DNA of 33,732 nt from Bacteroidota bacterium (GTDB lineage Bacteria; Bacteroidota; Bacteroidia; Sphingobacteriales; Sphingobacteriaceae): contig JABDFZ010000026.1 in NCBI GenBank assembly GCA_013286325.1, positions 1 through 33,732 on the forward strand, given 5' to 3'. The position numbers and the translations under genes were made by a program. The notes beneath the pieces were generated by a model that was given only the letters and a program-made list of their open reading frames with translations, was not told the DNA's origin and ran no database searches. Below are positions 26,578 to 33,732 of this stretch, one piece after another (position 1 is the first letter of the stretch; every line of letters begins with the position of its first letter).

Positions 26578-26607
26578 AAAGCTGTCCAGCTTTCGGCGGA
26601 CAGCTTT
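26578..26607 (-). terminator. Rho-independent terminator of the Bax inhibitor-1 family gene
   Basis: 10-bp perfect stem AAAGCTGTCC/GGACAGCTTT with a 10-nt loop, followed on the minus strand by a run of T. It starts 22 nt after the stop codon at 26629 and also separates that gene from the metH promoter. Confidence 0.9.
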
Positions 26608-26628
26608 TAATAAATAATTTGTTACTTA

Positions 26629-27360
26629 TTATCTTCTGCTGCCGAAAATACGCAGCATTGACATGAATAGGTTAATAAAGGTTGTATAAAGCACATAAGC
26701 GCCAATTATCACTAATTTTTTCGACTCAGCCGAACCATATTCAATACCAGCACCAATGCGTTTCAGCATTTGCATATAGTAAGCGGTAAGCCCTATCATC
26801 AGTGCTACAAATACAAAGCTTATTATGTACGATAATTGAGCACTACCCATAAAGAAGTTTACAAGGCTTACTACAAAAGCACCAATAAATATCATGTAAA
26901 GTATAGAGCCAAATTTTGTCAGATCCATTGAAGTTGTATACCCAGCCACAGCCATTATACCAAATATAAGTGCTGAACTTAAGAATACACCAAATATTGA
27001 TGATGCAGTATAAATAAGGCCAATTACACTTAAACTAACACCAATAGCTACCGCATAGGCAATAAATAATGTTAATATTGCAGTGTAAGAAAGGCGGTTA
27101 AAGCCAAAATTCATCACCAGGGCAAAAGCAAGCGGAGAAAACACAGCCACATAACCTAAACCAGTAAATCCACCCCTCACAGGATCGATTATAAGGGTCA
27201 TTAGCTCGAGGTGCGTTGCAAATTCAAAAGCAACAAAGGCAGATATACCCAGGGCCGCAAACATCCACATAAATACTTTAGCCATGTATTTGCGGGAAGC
27301 ATCAGCATCATTAATTTGTATTACGTTATCATAAACGTAGTCGGGATTATTACTTTCCAT
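26629..27360 (-). CDS. Bax inhibitor-1/YccA family membrane protein
   Basis: 243 residues. About 25 cytosolic residues, then seven hydrophobic segments and the family C-terminus INLFMSMLRIFGSRR. Other family marks are YMAKVFMWMFAALGISAF (first helix) and the GAYVLYTTFINLF segment. TMBIM/YccA proteins form pH-dependent calcium leak channels in studied cases or act on membrane protease FtsH; which applies here is not known. Promoter box TACATTTG at 27390-27383 and a clear terminator suggest an independent transcript. Confidence 0.93.
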   Translation of the reverse strand: MESNNPDYVYDNVIQINDADASRKYMAKVFMWMFAALGISAFVAFEFATHLELMTLIIDPVRGGFTGLGYVAVFSPLAFALVMNFGFNRLSYTAILTLFIAYAVAIGVSLSVIGLIYTASSIFGVFLSSALIFGIMAVAGYTTSMDLTKFGSILYMIFIGAFVVSLVNFFMGSAQLSYIISFVFVALMIGLTAYYMQMLKRIGAGIEYGSAESKKLVIIGAYVLYTTFINLFMSMLRIFGSRR

Positions 27361-27382
27361 TTTTATTTTAAAATTTATTATT

Positions 27383-27390
27383 CAAATGTA
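27383..27390 (-). promoter_or_regulatory. -7 box TACATTTG of the Bax inhibitor-1 family gene
   Basis: A perfect TAnnTTTG on the minus strand, 22 nt before the ATG at 27360. No clear -33 element. Confidence 0.5.
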
Positions 27391-27396
27391 AATATA

Positions 27397-27499
27397 GATA
27401 TGAGAATTTGGATATATGGGTTGAGATTTTTTAATACTTCATCTCCGTTTAATCCATTTCACATAATAACGCTAATATCTCAAATCTCGTACCTGATAT
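27397..27499. repeat. Degenerate heptad-phased hairpin
   Basis: Arm 27397-27431 reads as 7-nt units beginning G (GATATGA type); arm 27468-27499 is its degenerate inverted counterpart and ends at the stop codon of the 27500 gene. The period is visible but pairing is weak. Confidence 0.5.
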
Positions 27500-28066
27500 T
27501 TAATTCAGCCGTTTTGTCAGTTGTTCTTCAACTTTTTTAAATACCTGTATGGGTTTTAAGGTACGCCAGGCAAGGTCATCCAGTACCCCACCAAAATTGA
27601 TATAGTAATCGATATTGTTTCGTTTAAATTCTTCTATTACGTGGTCCCTGAAATTGATCCCGGCTATCCAGCCATCCTCCACATCCTGGAACCATTCTTC
27701 ATAATAACAATCATCCGAAGAGTGAAAATTCAGTACATTCTCCCCAATCAAAATAAAATGATTGATGCCGTTATCAACCATCAGTTCGATGATCTCGCGT
27801 TTAAGCATCATAATATCATTATTTATGGCATCGTTCCACTCGCCAATAAATTCAATAATGGAGTAACCTTTTTCATAGTCGGCAAATAACACCTTCATAT
27901 ATAAAGTGTTGGAGCCAAACGAATCCCATTGCGGATGAAGCAGGTAGTTATACACCTGTTTATCAAATTCAAACTCGTTATACTGAGTTGCATAAAACGG
28001 AGAATATTCATCCTCTGCTGCAACATAATCATCGCGCCATTTATAATATGGTTCTATCTCGTGCAT
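27500..28066 (-). CDS. Conserved acidic protein of unknown function
   Basis: 188 residues, no signal peptide or membrane segment, so cytosolic. Strongly acidic and aromatic at the start (MHEIEPYYKWRDDYVAAEDE). The middle has an alpha/beta pattern (GYSIIEFIGEWNDAI, MVDNGINHFILIGENVLNFH), followed by W-rich FQDVEDGWIAGINFRDHV and a basic C-terminal helix. I recognise no family. The ATG lies 96 nt after murQ, and the leader has GAGGGG close to a Shine-Dalgarno site, so co-transcription with murQ is plausible. Confidence 0.78.
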   Translation of the reverse strand: MHEIEPYYKWRDDYVAAEDEYSPFYATQYNEFEFDKQVYNYLLHPQWDSFGSNTLYMKVLFADYEKGYSIIEFIGEWNDAINNDIMMLKREIIELMVDNGINHFILIGENVLNFHSSDDCYYEEWFQDVEDGWIAGINFRDHVIEEFKRNNIDYYINFGGVLDDLAWRTLKPIQVFKKVEEQLTKRLN

Positions 28067-28082
28067 GTTCGCCCCTCTGAAT

Positions 28083-28098
28083 CTCCCCTAAAGGGGAG
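28083..28098. repeat. Short GC-rich hairpin in the murQ-downstream gap
   Basis: CTCCCC, loop TAAA, GGGGAG. It lies 17 nt before the 27500-28066 gene start, with no T tract on the minus strand, so not a normal terminator for murQ. Confidence 0.5.
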
Positions 28099-28129
28099 GC
28101 TGTAAATTTTATTTTTTATTAATTTCTTC

Positions 28130-28162
28130 ATCCGTACATCTGCATACTCACACATCCGCACA
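28130..28162. repeat. Lone array of 8-nt units abutting the murQ stop codon
   Basis: Four degenerate units of the form ATCYGCAC on the plus strand, ending at the murQ stop. Same style as the heptad arms but with an 8-nt period, and with no inverted partner found. Confidence 0.5.
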
Positions 28163-28969
28163 TTATTTCTCCAGGCTGTCTACCGCTTTCCTTACGCTTC
28201 CGTGTTTTTTAAGCAGATCGGCGGCCGCTTGTTCATTCAGGCCGGTTTCGCTCATTACCATGCGGGTTCCACGATCGACCAGCTTATTATTGGTCAGTTG
28301 CATATCTACCATTTTATTCCCCTTTACCCTTCCAATCTGTATCATTACGCTGGTGCTCAGCATATTCAAAACCAGTTTTTGTGCCGTTCCAGCCTTCATC
28401 CTGGTCGACCCAGTTAAAAACTCGGGACCGGTAACTACTTCAACAGGGTATTTTGCTACGGCAGCAACAGGGCTGCCACTATTGCAAACAATACAACCCG
28501 TGGTAATATTGTACTCATTTGCCTTTTTTAAGCCCCCTATAACATAAGGTGTAGTGCCTGAAGCTGCTATGCCAACCAGTACATCTTTTTCATTAATTTG
28601 AAACTCTGAAAGATCAATCCAGGCTTGTTCGGTATCATCTTCTGCAAATTCAACCGCCTTTCGTATGGCAAAGTCTCCTCCGGCTATTATGCCTACCACC
28701 ATATCGAATGGAACACCAAATGTTGGCGGGCATTCTGAAGCATCTACCACGCCTAACCTACCGCTTGTTCCTGCACCAATATAAAAAAGCCGCCCCCCCT
28801 CCTTCATTTTAGCAGCAGTTATGGTTGCCAGTTTTTCTATTTGGGGCAAGGCCTTTTCTACAGCCAACGGCACGGTCTGATCCTCTTTATTTATATTTTG
28901 AAGGATCTCCAAAACAGGCATTTGCTCCAGGTTATTATAACGCGATTCCTTTTCGGTAGTGCTTTCCAT
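28163..28969 (-). CDS. murQ: N-acetylmuramic acid 6-phosphate etherase
   Basis: 268 residues, one SIS domain. FYIGAGTSGRLGVVDASECP (62-81) is the sugar-phosphate site with catalytic Glu79; AVEFAEDD places the second acid at Glu107; GSTRMKAGTAQKLVLNMLST is the family signature. It splits MurNAc-6-phosphate into GlcNAc-6-phosphate and D-lactate, a step of peptidoglycan recycling. It is about 30 residues shorter than the E. coli protein, mainly in the C-terminal helices, with no loss of active-site motifs. A TTTATTTG box ends 6 nt before the ATG. Divergent from the S41 peptidase with a heptad hairpin between. Confidence 0.95.
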   Translation of the reverse strand: MESTTEKESRYNNLEQMPVLEILQNINKEDQTVPLAVEKALPQIEKLATITAAKMKEGGRLFYIGAGTSGRLGVVDASECPPTFGVPFDMVVGIIAGGDFAIRKAVEFAEDDTEQAWIDLSEFQINEKDVLVGIAASGTTPYVIGGLKKANEYNITTGCIVCNSGSPVAAVAKYPVEVVTGPEFLTGSTRMKAGTAQKLVLNMLSTSVMIQIGRVKGNKMVDMQLTNNKLVDRGTRMVMSETGLNEQAAADLLKKHGSVRKAVDSLEK

Positions 28970-29019
28970 TTAAGGCAAATAAATTTTTAACAAAATTCGG
29001 GAAAAATATTGAAAGATGT

Positions 29020-29096
29020 GAGATATGAGACGCGAGATACGAGATAATAAAAAATAAGACTCCGTCTCAAATCTCATATCTCACGTCTCATATCTC
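29020..29096. repeat. Heptad-phased hairpin between murQ and the S41 peptidase gene
   Basis: Arms 29020-29045 and 29071-29096 match in inverted orientation at 24 of 26 positions; both differences are C/T. Each arm is about four units of the type NNGAGAY. The loop is 25 nt. The strongest match of the heptad loci. The same core recurs in valS at 15391-15418. Confidence 0.85.
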
Positions 29097-29108
29097 CCTG
29101 TATTTAAC

Positions 29109-29116
29109 TAACTTTG
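29109..29116 (+). promoter_or_regulatory. -7 box TAACTTTG of the S41 peptidase gene
   Basis: A perfect TAnnTTTG, 16 nt before the ATG at 29133. Its -33 region would fall within the end of the heptad hairpin. Confidence 0.55.
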
Positions 29117-29132
29117 TAACTATTAGTACAAT

Positions 29133-30728
29133 ATGAAGAGGGCTGCAGGTATAATTTTCAGGACGATGGTATTGGTTTTGCTGGGTATTGCCATTGGTAT
29201 ATTTATCAGCGACCGGAATTTAATGAGCCGCAGCCTTGGCCTTACCATAGATGATAATGATAAAATATCAAGGGTTTTATCATTGGTAAAGCACAATTAT
29301 GTCGATTCTGTAAATGTCGACAGCATTGAAGGGGCAACAGTTAATGCCATGCTGCAAAACCTCGACCCACATTCGCTTTATTTACCCGAACAAAGGGCAA
29401 CTTCAATAAACGAAGGACTGTCTGGCGGTTTTACCGGAATAGGATTAGAATATCAGTTATTACGCGATACACTTGTTATCACGCAAATTTATTCAGGCGG
29501 CCCTGCAGCAGTAGCTGGCTTGAAATCGGGTGATAAAATTATAAATGTAGGCAAGAGGAAGTTTTCGGGCACGCATCTTACTGTTGAATATGTGAACAAA
29601 ACCCTGCGTGGCGAAAAAAATTCAACGCTAACCGTTGCTGTTGCCCGGCCAGGTTCATCAGTAACCAGGCAATACATTTTAAAACGGGGTTATGTAAACA
29701 CAAGCAGTCTTGATGCTTCCTACATGGTAGCTCCTGATGTTGGTTATATCAAGATCAGCAAGTTTGCATTAACCACTGATGCCGATTTCAGGGCAGCTTT
29801 AGTCAAACTAAAAACAAGCGGTATGCAAAAGCTGGTGCTCGACCTGAGGGAAAATGGTGGAGGTTATCTTAATACTGCTACCGCGCTTGCTGATGAGTTT
29901 TTAAAGAAAGACAAGCTGATTGTTTATACCAAAGGTGTACATGAAGAACGCAGGGATTATTTAGCTACTGATTCAGGCGTATTCCAGGATGGTAAATTAG
30001 CTGTAATGATTGATGAATATTCAGCCTCAGCAAGTGAAATATTAGCCGGGGCCCTGCAGGATCTTGACAGGGCTGTTATAGTTGGCCGCAGATCTTTTGG
30101 TAAAGGGCTTGTACAGCAGCAATTTCCGTTTAACGACGGATCGGCTGTTAACCTAACAATCGCCAGGTATTACACGCCTTCGGGTAGATCGATCCAGAAA
30201 TCGTACAGAGCAGGGGTTGATAGTTATCACAATGAAATAGCCGAAAGGATGCGGAAAGGGGAACTATTCTCAGCCCAAAGCAACATGGATGACAGCATTT
30301 TTAAGCGACCATCGCCCTACCGCACAGTTAGCGGCAGAAAAGTATTTAGCGGCGGTGGCATAATGCCTGATATTTTTGTGCCTGCAGACACTACAGAAAA
30401 CACCAACCTGCTCCAGCAATTAGGCGACCAGCAACTTTTTACAGCTTATACTATTGATAAATTGCAGCCAACGTTAAATAAATTCAGTTCCGCCGATGCA
30501 TTTATAAAAGAATACAAGGTGAACAATAATGACGTTGACAGCTTTATTTTATATGCCTCTCAAACTATCCGTGAAATGGACTCGCACGAGATAATGATCT
30601 CCAGGCCTACCATTAAAACAATGATAAAAGCAGCCGCCGCCCGTTTTAAATGGGGTGAGAATGCCTATTTCGAAGCCGTTAACAGCGATGATGTAACGCT
30701 TGCCAAAGCAGTTGCTGCAGTGAAATAA
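29133..30728 (+). CDS. S41 family C-terminal processing peptidase (CtpA/Prc-like)
   Basis: 531 residues. N-terminal signal anchor (about 5-26, GIIFRTMVLVLLGIAIGIFI). A PDZ domain spans about 85-175 (GGFTGIGLEY, then GGPAAVAGLKSGDKIINVG). The S41 catalytic core follows: LVLDLRENGGGYL, SASASEILAGALQD with Ser299 as nucleophile (by alignment to Prc Ser430) and Lys324 in SFGKGLVQQQ as general base. It degrades or trims periplasmic proteins from their C-termini. The last 150 residues are the family's helical tail. It ends 14 nt before the convergent PAS-protein gene. Confidence 0.95.
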   Translation: MKRAAGIIFRTMVLVLLGIAIGIFISDRNLMSRSLGLTIDDNDKISRVLSLVKHNYVDSVNVDSIEGATVNAMLQNLDPHSLYLPEQRATSINEGLSGGFTGIGLEYQLLRDTLVITQIYSGGPAAVAGLKSGDKIINVGKRKFSGTHLTVEYVNKTLRGEKNSTLTVAVARPGSSVTRQYILKRGYVNTSSLDASYMVAPDVGYIKISKFALTTDADFRAALVKLKTSGMQKLVLDLRENGGGYLNTATALADEFLKKDKLIVYTKGVHEERRDYLATDSGVFQDGKLAVMIDEYSASASEILAGALQDLDRAVIVGRRSFGKGLVQQQFPFNDGSAVNLTIARYYTPSGRSIQKSYRAGVDSYHNEIAERMRKGELFSAQSNMDDSIFKRPSPYRTVSGRKVFSGGGIMPDIFVPADTTENTNLLQQLGDQQLFTAYTIDKLQPTLNKFSSADAFIKEYKVNNNDVDSFILYASQTIREMDSHEIMISRPTIKTMIKAAAARFKWGENAYFEAVNSDDVTLAKAVAAVK

Positions 30729-30742
30729 TTACCGTACAGTAC

Positions 30743-33502
30743 TTAAATATCATGATTTGACGCGTCTTCGGCCATATCAATAATCACGTTATCTAATCGT
30801 TCCAATTCGGCTTGCAGATATTTAAGTATTTCATCATCTGATGGATTATCAGCCAGCATTGCAGCCAATCCTTTTAAGTTTGCCAGTGGGCTGCGTATCA
30901 GGTGCGATTGCTTCCAGGCCATATCCTTAATACTATTTATATGATCCTGGATCCGTTCATAAGCGGCTTTCAGGTTATCTTCCGAATTTTTCCTTTCGGT
31001 AATATCTGATAGTGCCAGCATTAAGCCAAATATTTCATTCTTATCGTTAGTTATGGGGAATAACCTTGTATAAAACCAAAGTACCAAGCCATTAGATTGC
31101 GGGTAATTAATTTCATAACTTATGTTTCGCCCTTTTAACACCTCGCCGGCATAATTTATAAATTGGGGAAATCTTTCAGGCGGAAAATAATCAGCAAGCT
31201 GGTCTCCTTTAGATGGCCTATGGTTATACTGACTATTTACAAATTTAACCGCCATCTGATTAAAGGCCATTACGTTAAGATTTTCGTCTAACAGCGCATA
31301 AGCAGTATCGGTAGTATCCATAATGGTTTTAAGGTTAGCTTCCGATTTTTTGAGTAACTCTTCAGCTTTTAAGCGTTCTGTAACATCGCTCGTTAATGAA
31401 AGCCTAACCGGTCTTCCCTCAAACACGATATCATGAGATATTAGATGAACGAAAAATATAGTCCCATCTTTTTTAATTTGTCGTATAATGCCTATATCTG
31501 TCGAATCCACCATTTCCCTCCGGAAAATCTGCAATTGTTCATCAAGTTCATCAGGCGGCCTCAATTCTTTAACGCTCATATGCAGAAGTTCATCTTTTGT
31601 GTATCCATAAAGATTTACTGCGGTCTCGTTAACAGCTATAATAGAAAGGTCATCTTTTGCAATCATCCACAAAGGCGAAGGATTGCTTTCAAAAATCAGC
31701 TTATACTTTTGCTCTGATGACCTAAGCTCTTCTTCGGCAATAAGTTTTTCGGTAACATCGGTTGTTAATACGAGCCGAACTGCCCTCCCTTCAAATATCA
31801 TATCGCTTACAACAACATTTACAAAAATTATGGTGCCATCTTTTCTAACATGTTTAACAATACCCCTGTCAGTGGGCTCGCTAACTGCAGTTTGAAAATG
31901 CAGCCGTTGTTGTTCTACATCTTCTTTTGGTCTTACTATAGAGGCGCTTGAATTTAAAAGCTCATCGCGGGTATAGCCGTACAAATTGGCTGCAGCTTCA
32001 TTAATAGCAATTATTGAAAGGTCGTCCTTTGCTACCATGCTAAGCGGCGAAGGGTTTCTTTCAAACAACAATTTATACTTTTGCTCTGATGACCGTAGTT
32101 CATCTTCGGCTTTAATACGCGATGAGATATCAATACCGGTTCCTAGCAAACAGCGCTGATTTTCGTAAATAACAGGGCTGCCCGTCAATAAAAACGGAAT
32201 ACTGGAGCCATCTTTAATTTTTGCGTGGGATTCAACAGTTGCATAGCCCTCCATGAATGTTTTTTTAATGGCATCGCTTACCTTTTTAAGGTCTTCTTCA
32301 GCTATTAAATCTTTAGTTGTTAGTTTTAATATCTCTTCTCTATTATAACCCGTTACTATTTCAAAATTTTTATTCCAGCGCAAGTATTCCTGTCGCTCAT
32401 TTATCAAATAAAATATCCCAGGCAGGCTGTTGATAATTGTTTCTGATAGTGCTTTTTCCCTTAAAATTAGTTCCCCTGCCCTCTTTCTCTCAGTAATATC
32501 GCGGGCAATAACTAAGGTTTTATTGTCGGCAAACATAGTTACCTTAATTTCAACATCTAATATTTCTCCGTCTTTGCGTATAAACCGCCGTTCTCTGGTT
32601 AAAGATTGATCGGGGCGGCGACTACCATGAATAACAGGGTCCGTTTTTAATTGGTCGGGGTCTACAATATCCTCTACATTTAATTGCAATAATTCCCGTT
32701 TCGAATACCCTGTCATTCTACAGGTACTTTCATTTACTTCGGTAAAATTACCTTTATCGTCCACGATGTATATAGCATCGGAAGCATTTTCAAGTAACGA
32801 CCGATACCTCATCTCGCTTTGTTTAATGATATCGTTACTATTTAAAATATCGCTAATTAAATGCCTTACATTTTTTATTATGTAGAACGAAAGGGAGAGG
32901 GCAATACCTATAGACGATAAAATTAACAGGAAAAATTTTCGTGAGGCGCCCTTGTATATGAGGTTGTTATTGTCGAATATTTTTTTGCCTACCTGCACCT
33001 GCAATTCCATTAACTGATTTATTTTCAACGCAAATGGTGGAGATTGCGAAGAAAACTGCTCTTTAATTAACTTATCAAGGGCCGGTATATCCTGTTTAGC
33101 CAAAATAAATTCAAGAGTTTTAAACACCTCATCATTCTGGTTCTTTATTACATCTGCTTTTTTTACCAGGAGCTTCTCCTCAGCTGTAAGATAAGTGAGT
33201 TTATAATTGTGCCAATTGGTATCGATAATCCTTTGGGCTTTCTCAACCTGTTGTTTTGCTTCACTAAATGTAATTACATGATTCTTAACATTTCCTGGTA
33301 CAGGAAGAATTCCCTCAATATAGCTGAAACGCACATTTGATAACTGCTGGATGCATAACACCCTGTCGACATATAGCGCCCGGGTATTTTCGTTCATTTT
33401 TTTCAGCTCATTGATACCATAATAGCCCAAGCCCACTAAGCTGACGGCCGTAATAAATATCAACATGTATAGCTTTGATGAAGCGCTGAATTTATTTAAC
33501 AT
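30743..33502 (-). CDS. Membrane multi-PAS signalling protein ending in a HisKA-like domain without ATPase domain
   Basis: 919 residues. Transmembrane helices at about 11-29 and 190-210 enclose a helical sensor of the four-helix-bundle MCP type (NELKKMNENTRAL onward). Five PAS domains follow (starts near 229, 350, 471, 595, 720; ITERKxxxE or DVTEKL-type C-caps). PAS3 and PAS4 are close tandem copies, similar even at DNA level. The C-terminus has a HisKA-like helix with His867 (KQSHLIRSPLANLKGL) and a second helix, and stops 52 residues later: no N, G1 or G2 box, hence no ATP-binding domain. It might be phosphorylated by or regulate another kinase (inference). No frame continuation is seen downstream, where S41 converges after 14 nt. 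Confidence 0.88.
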   Translation of the reverse strand: MLNKFSASSKLYMLIFITAVSLVGLGYYGINELKKMNENTRALYVDRVLCIQQLSNVRFSYIEGILPVPGNVKNHVITFSEAKQQVEKAQRIIDTNWHNYKLTYLTAEEKLLVKKADVIKNQNDEVFKTLEFILAKQDIPALDKLIKEQFSSQSPPFALKINQLMELQVQVGKKIFDNNNLIYKGASRKFFLLILSSIGIALSLSFYIIKNVRHLISDILNSNDIIKQSEMRYRSLLENASDAIYIVDDKGNFTEVNESTCRMTGYSKRELLQLNVEDIVDPDQLKTDPVIHGSRRPDQSLTRERRFIRKDGEILDVEIKVTMFADNKTLVIARDITERKRAGELILREKALSETIINSLPGIFYLINERQEYLRWNKNFEIVTGYNREEILKLTTKDLIAEEDLKKVSDAIKKTFMEGYATVESHAKIKDGSSIPFLLTGSPVIYENQRCLLGTGIDISSRIKAEDELRSSEQKYKLLFERNPSPLSMVAKDDLSIIAINEAAANLYGYTRDELLNSSASIVRPKEDVEQQRLHFQTAVSEPTDRGIVKHVRKDGTIIFVNVVVSDMIFEGRAVRLVLTTDVTEKLIAEEELRSSEQKYKLIFESNPSPLWMIAKDDLSIIAVNETAVNLYGYTKDELLHMSVKELRPPDELDEQLQIFRREMVDSTDIGIIRQIKKDGTIFFVHLISHDIVFEGRPVRLSLTSDVTERLKAEELLKKSEANLKTIMDTTDTAYALLDENLNVMAFNQMAVKFVNSQYNHRPSKGDQLADYFPPERFPQFINYAGEVLKGRNISYEINYPQSNGLVLWFYTRLFPITNDKNEIFGLMLALSDITERKNSEDNLKAAYERIQDHINSIKDMAWKQSHLIRSPLANLKGLAAMLADNPSDDEILKYLQAELERLDNVIIDMAEDASNHDI

Positions 33503-33732
33503 AGTATTTTATTGTACGGCTACATAATAGATTTTATTTTTTGTTCCGGGTCTGCTGCACCTTTTATAAAGCTATGATAAAAAATAGTAAAATTGAAAGG
33601 GGTTTTAATTAATGATTAATTTATAACTTAAAAAAGTGCTTAGAAGCAGATGCCATCCGCTTTAAATGTAGTGAAACCAGGTTGTTTGAGACGGTAAGCA
33701 GCTATAATGACTTTTAGCGTTAGCGAAAGCAG
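33503..33732. other. Upstream region of the PAS protein, window edge
   Basis: 230 nt, AT-rich. No clear -7 box for the PAS gene. An ATG at 33707 opens a short frame to the edge that cannot be judged. Nothing else seen. Confidence 0.4.

Noticed and set aside
28163-28969. murQ as a truncated gene because it is shorter than in E. coli
   Set aside because: Both catalytic acids and the family signature are intact, and the missing residues are in the variable C-terminal helices.
3021-29096. CRISPR arrays as explanation of the short repeats
   Set aside because: Units are 7-10 nt with no unique spacers of fixed length, arms are inverted, and no cas gene is present.
33707-33732. Possible plus-strand gene start at the right edge
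   Set aside because: Only eight codons are visible, without a promoter box or recognisable peptide.

Overview
The window reads as chromosomal DNA of a Bacteroidota bacterium, most likely family Sphingobacteriaceae (Mucilaginibacter or Pedobacter type; genus is inference). Evidence: start sites follow A/T-rich leaders instead of strong Shine-Dalgarno sites, several genes carry the Bacteroidota -7 promoter box TAnnTTTG, many secreted proteins end their signal peptide in an AQ-type cleavage site, and the gene content fits (DPP IV, M13 and S41 peptidases, EVE protein, PAS/hybrid kinases). No transposase, phage, CRISPR, tRNA or rRNA gene was seen.

Layout. 1-3669: 5' end of dnaE, a small secreted protein flanked by an inverted repeat, dipeptidyl peptidase IV, and a divergent acyl-CoA thioesterase. 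3972-6583: a three-gene minus-strand cluster (EVE protein, CBM9-like protein, GHL10-like glycoside hydrolase). 6751-9705: a polytopic membrane protein and two small exported proteins of unknown function. 9777-12168: an anchored unknown protein and holA, with a divergent orphan HsdR-N-like nuclease domain. 12153-16776: hybrid histidine kinase and valS. 17139-20086: M13 metallopeptidase and a secreted unknown protein. 20305-26521: quinone oxidoreductase-like MDR protein, metF and full-length metH; metH is preceded by a SAM-I (S-box) riboswitch, so the methionine/one-carbon pair metH-metF appears to be under SAM control. 26629-30728: Bax inhibitor-1 family protein, an unknown acidic protein, murQ (muramic acid recycling), and a divergent S41 C-terminal processing peptidase. 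30743-33502: a multi-PAS signalling protein that stops after the His-phosphotransfer helices.

The most interesting signal is not a gene. About eleven loci carry short-unit, phased repeats, usually 7 nt (8 or 10 nt in two cases), built as two inverted arms of about 23-36 nt. Each locus has its own unit sequence but the same architecture. Four of the five divergent promoter regions hold one; the fifth holds a perfect 18-bp palindrome. Two such arrays lie inside the valS reading frame, one as an apparent in-frame insertion of about 21 codons. A second, sequence-conserved class of inverted-repeat element (ends beginning TGTCATT) occurs in two convergent intergenic regions and between metH and metF.
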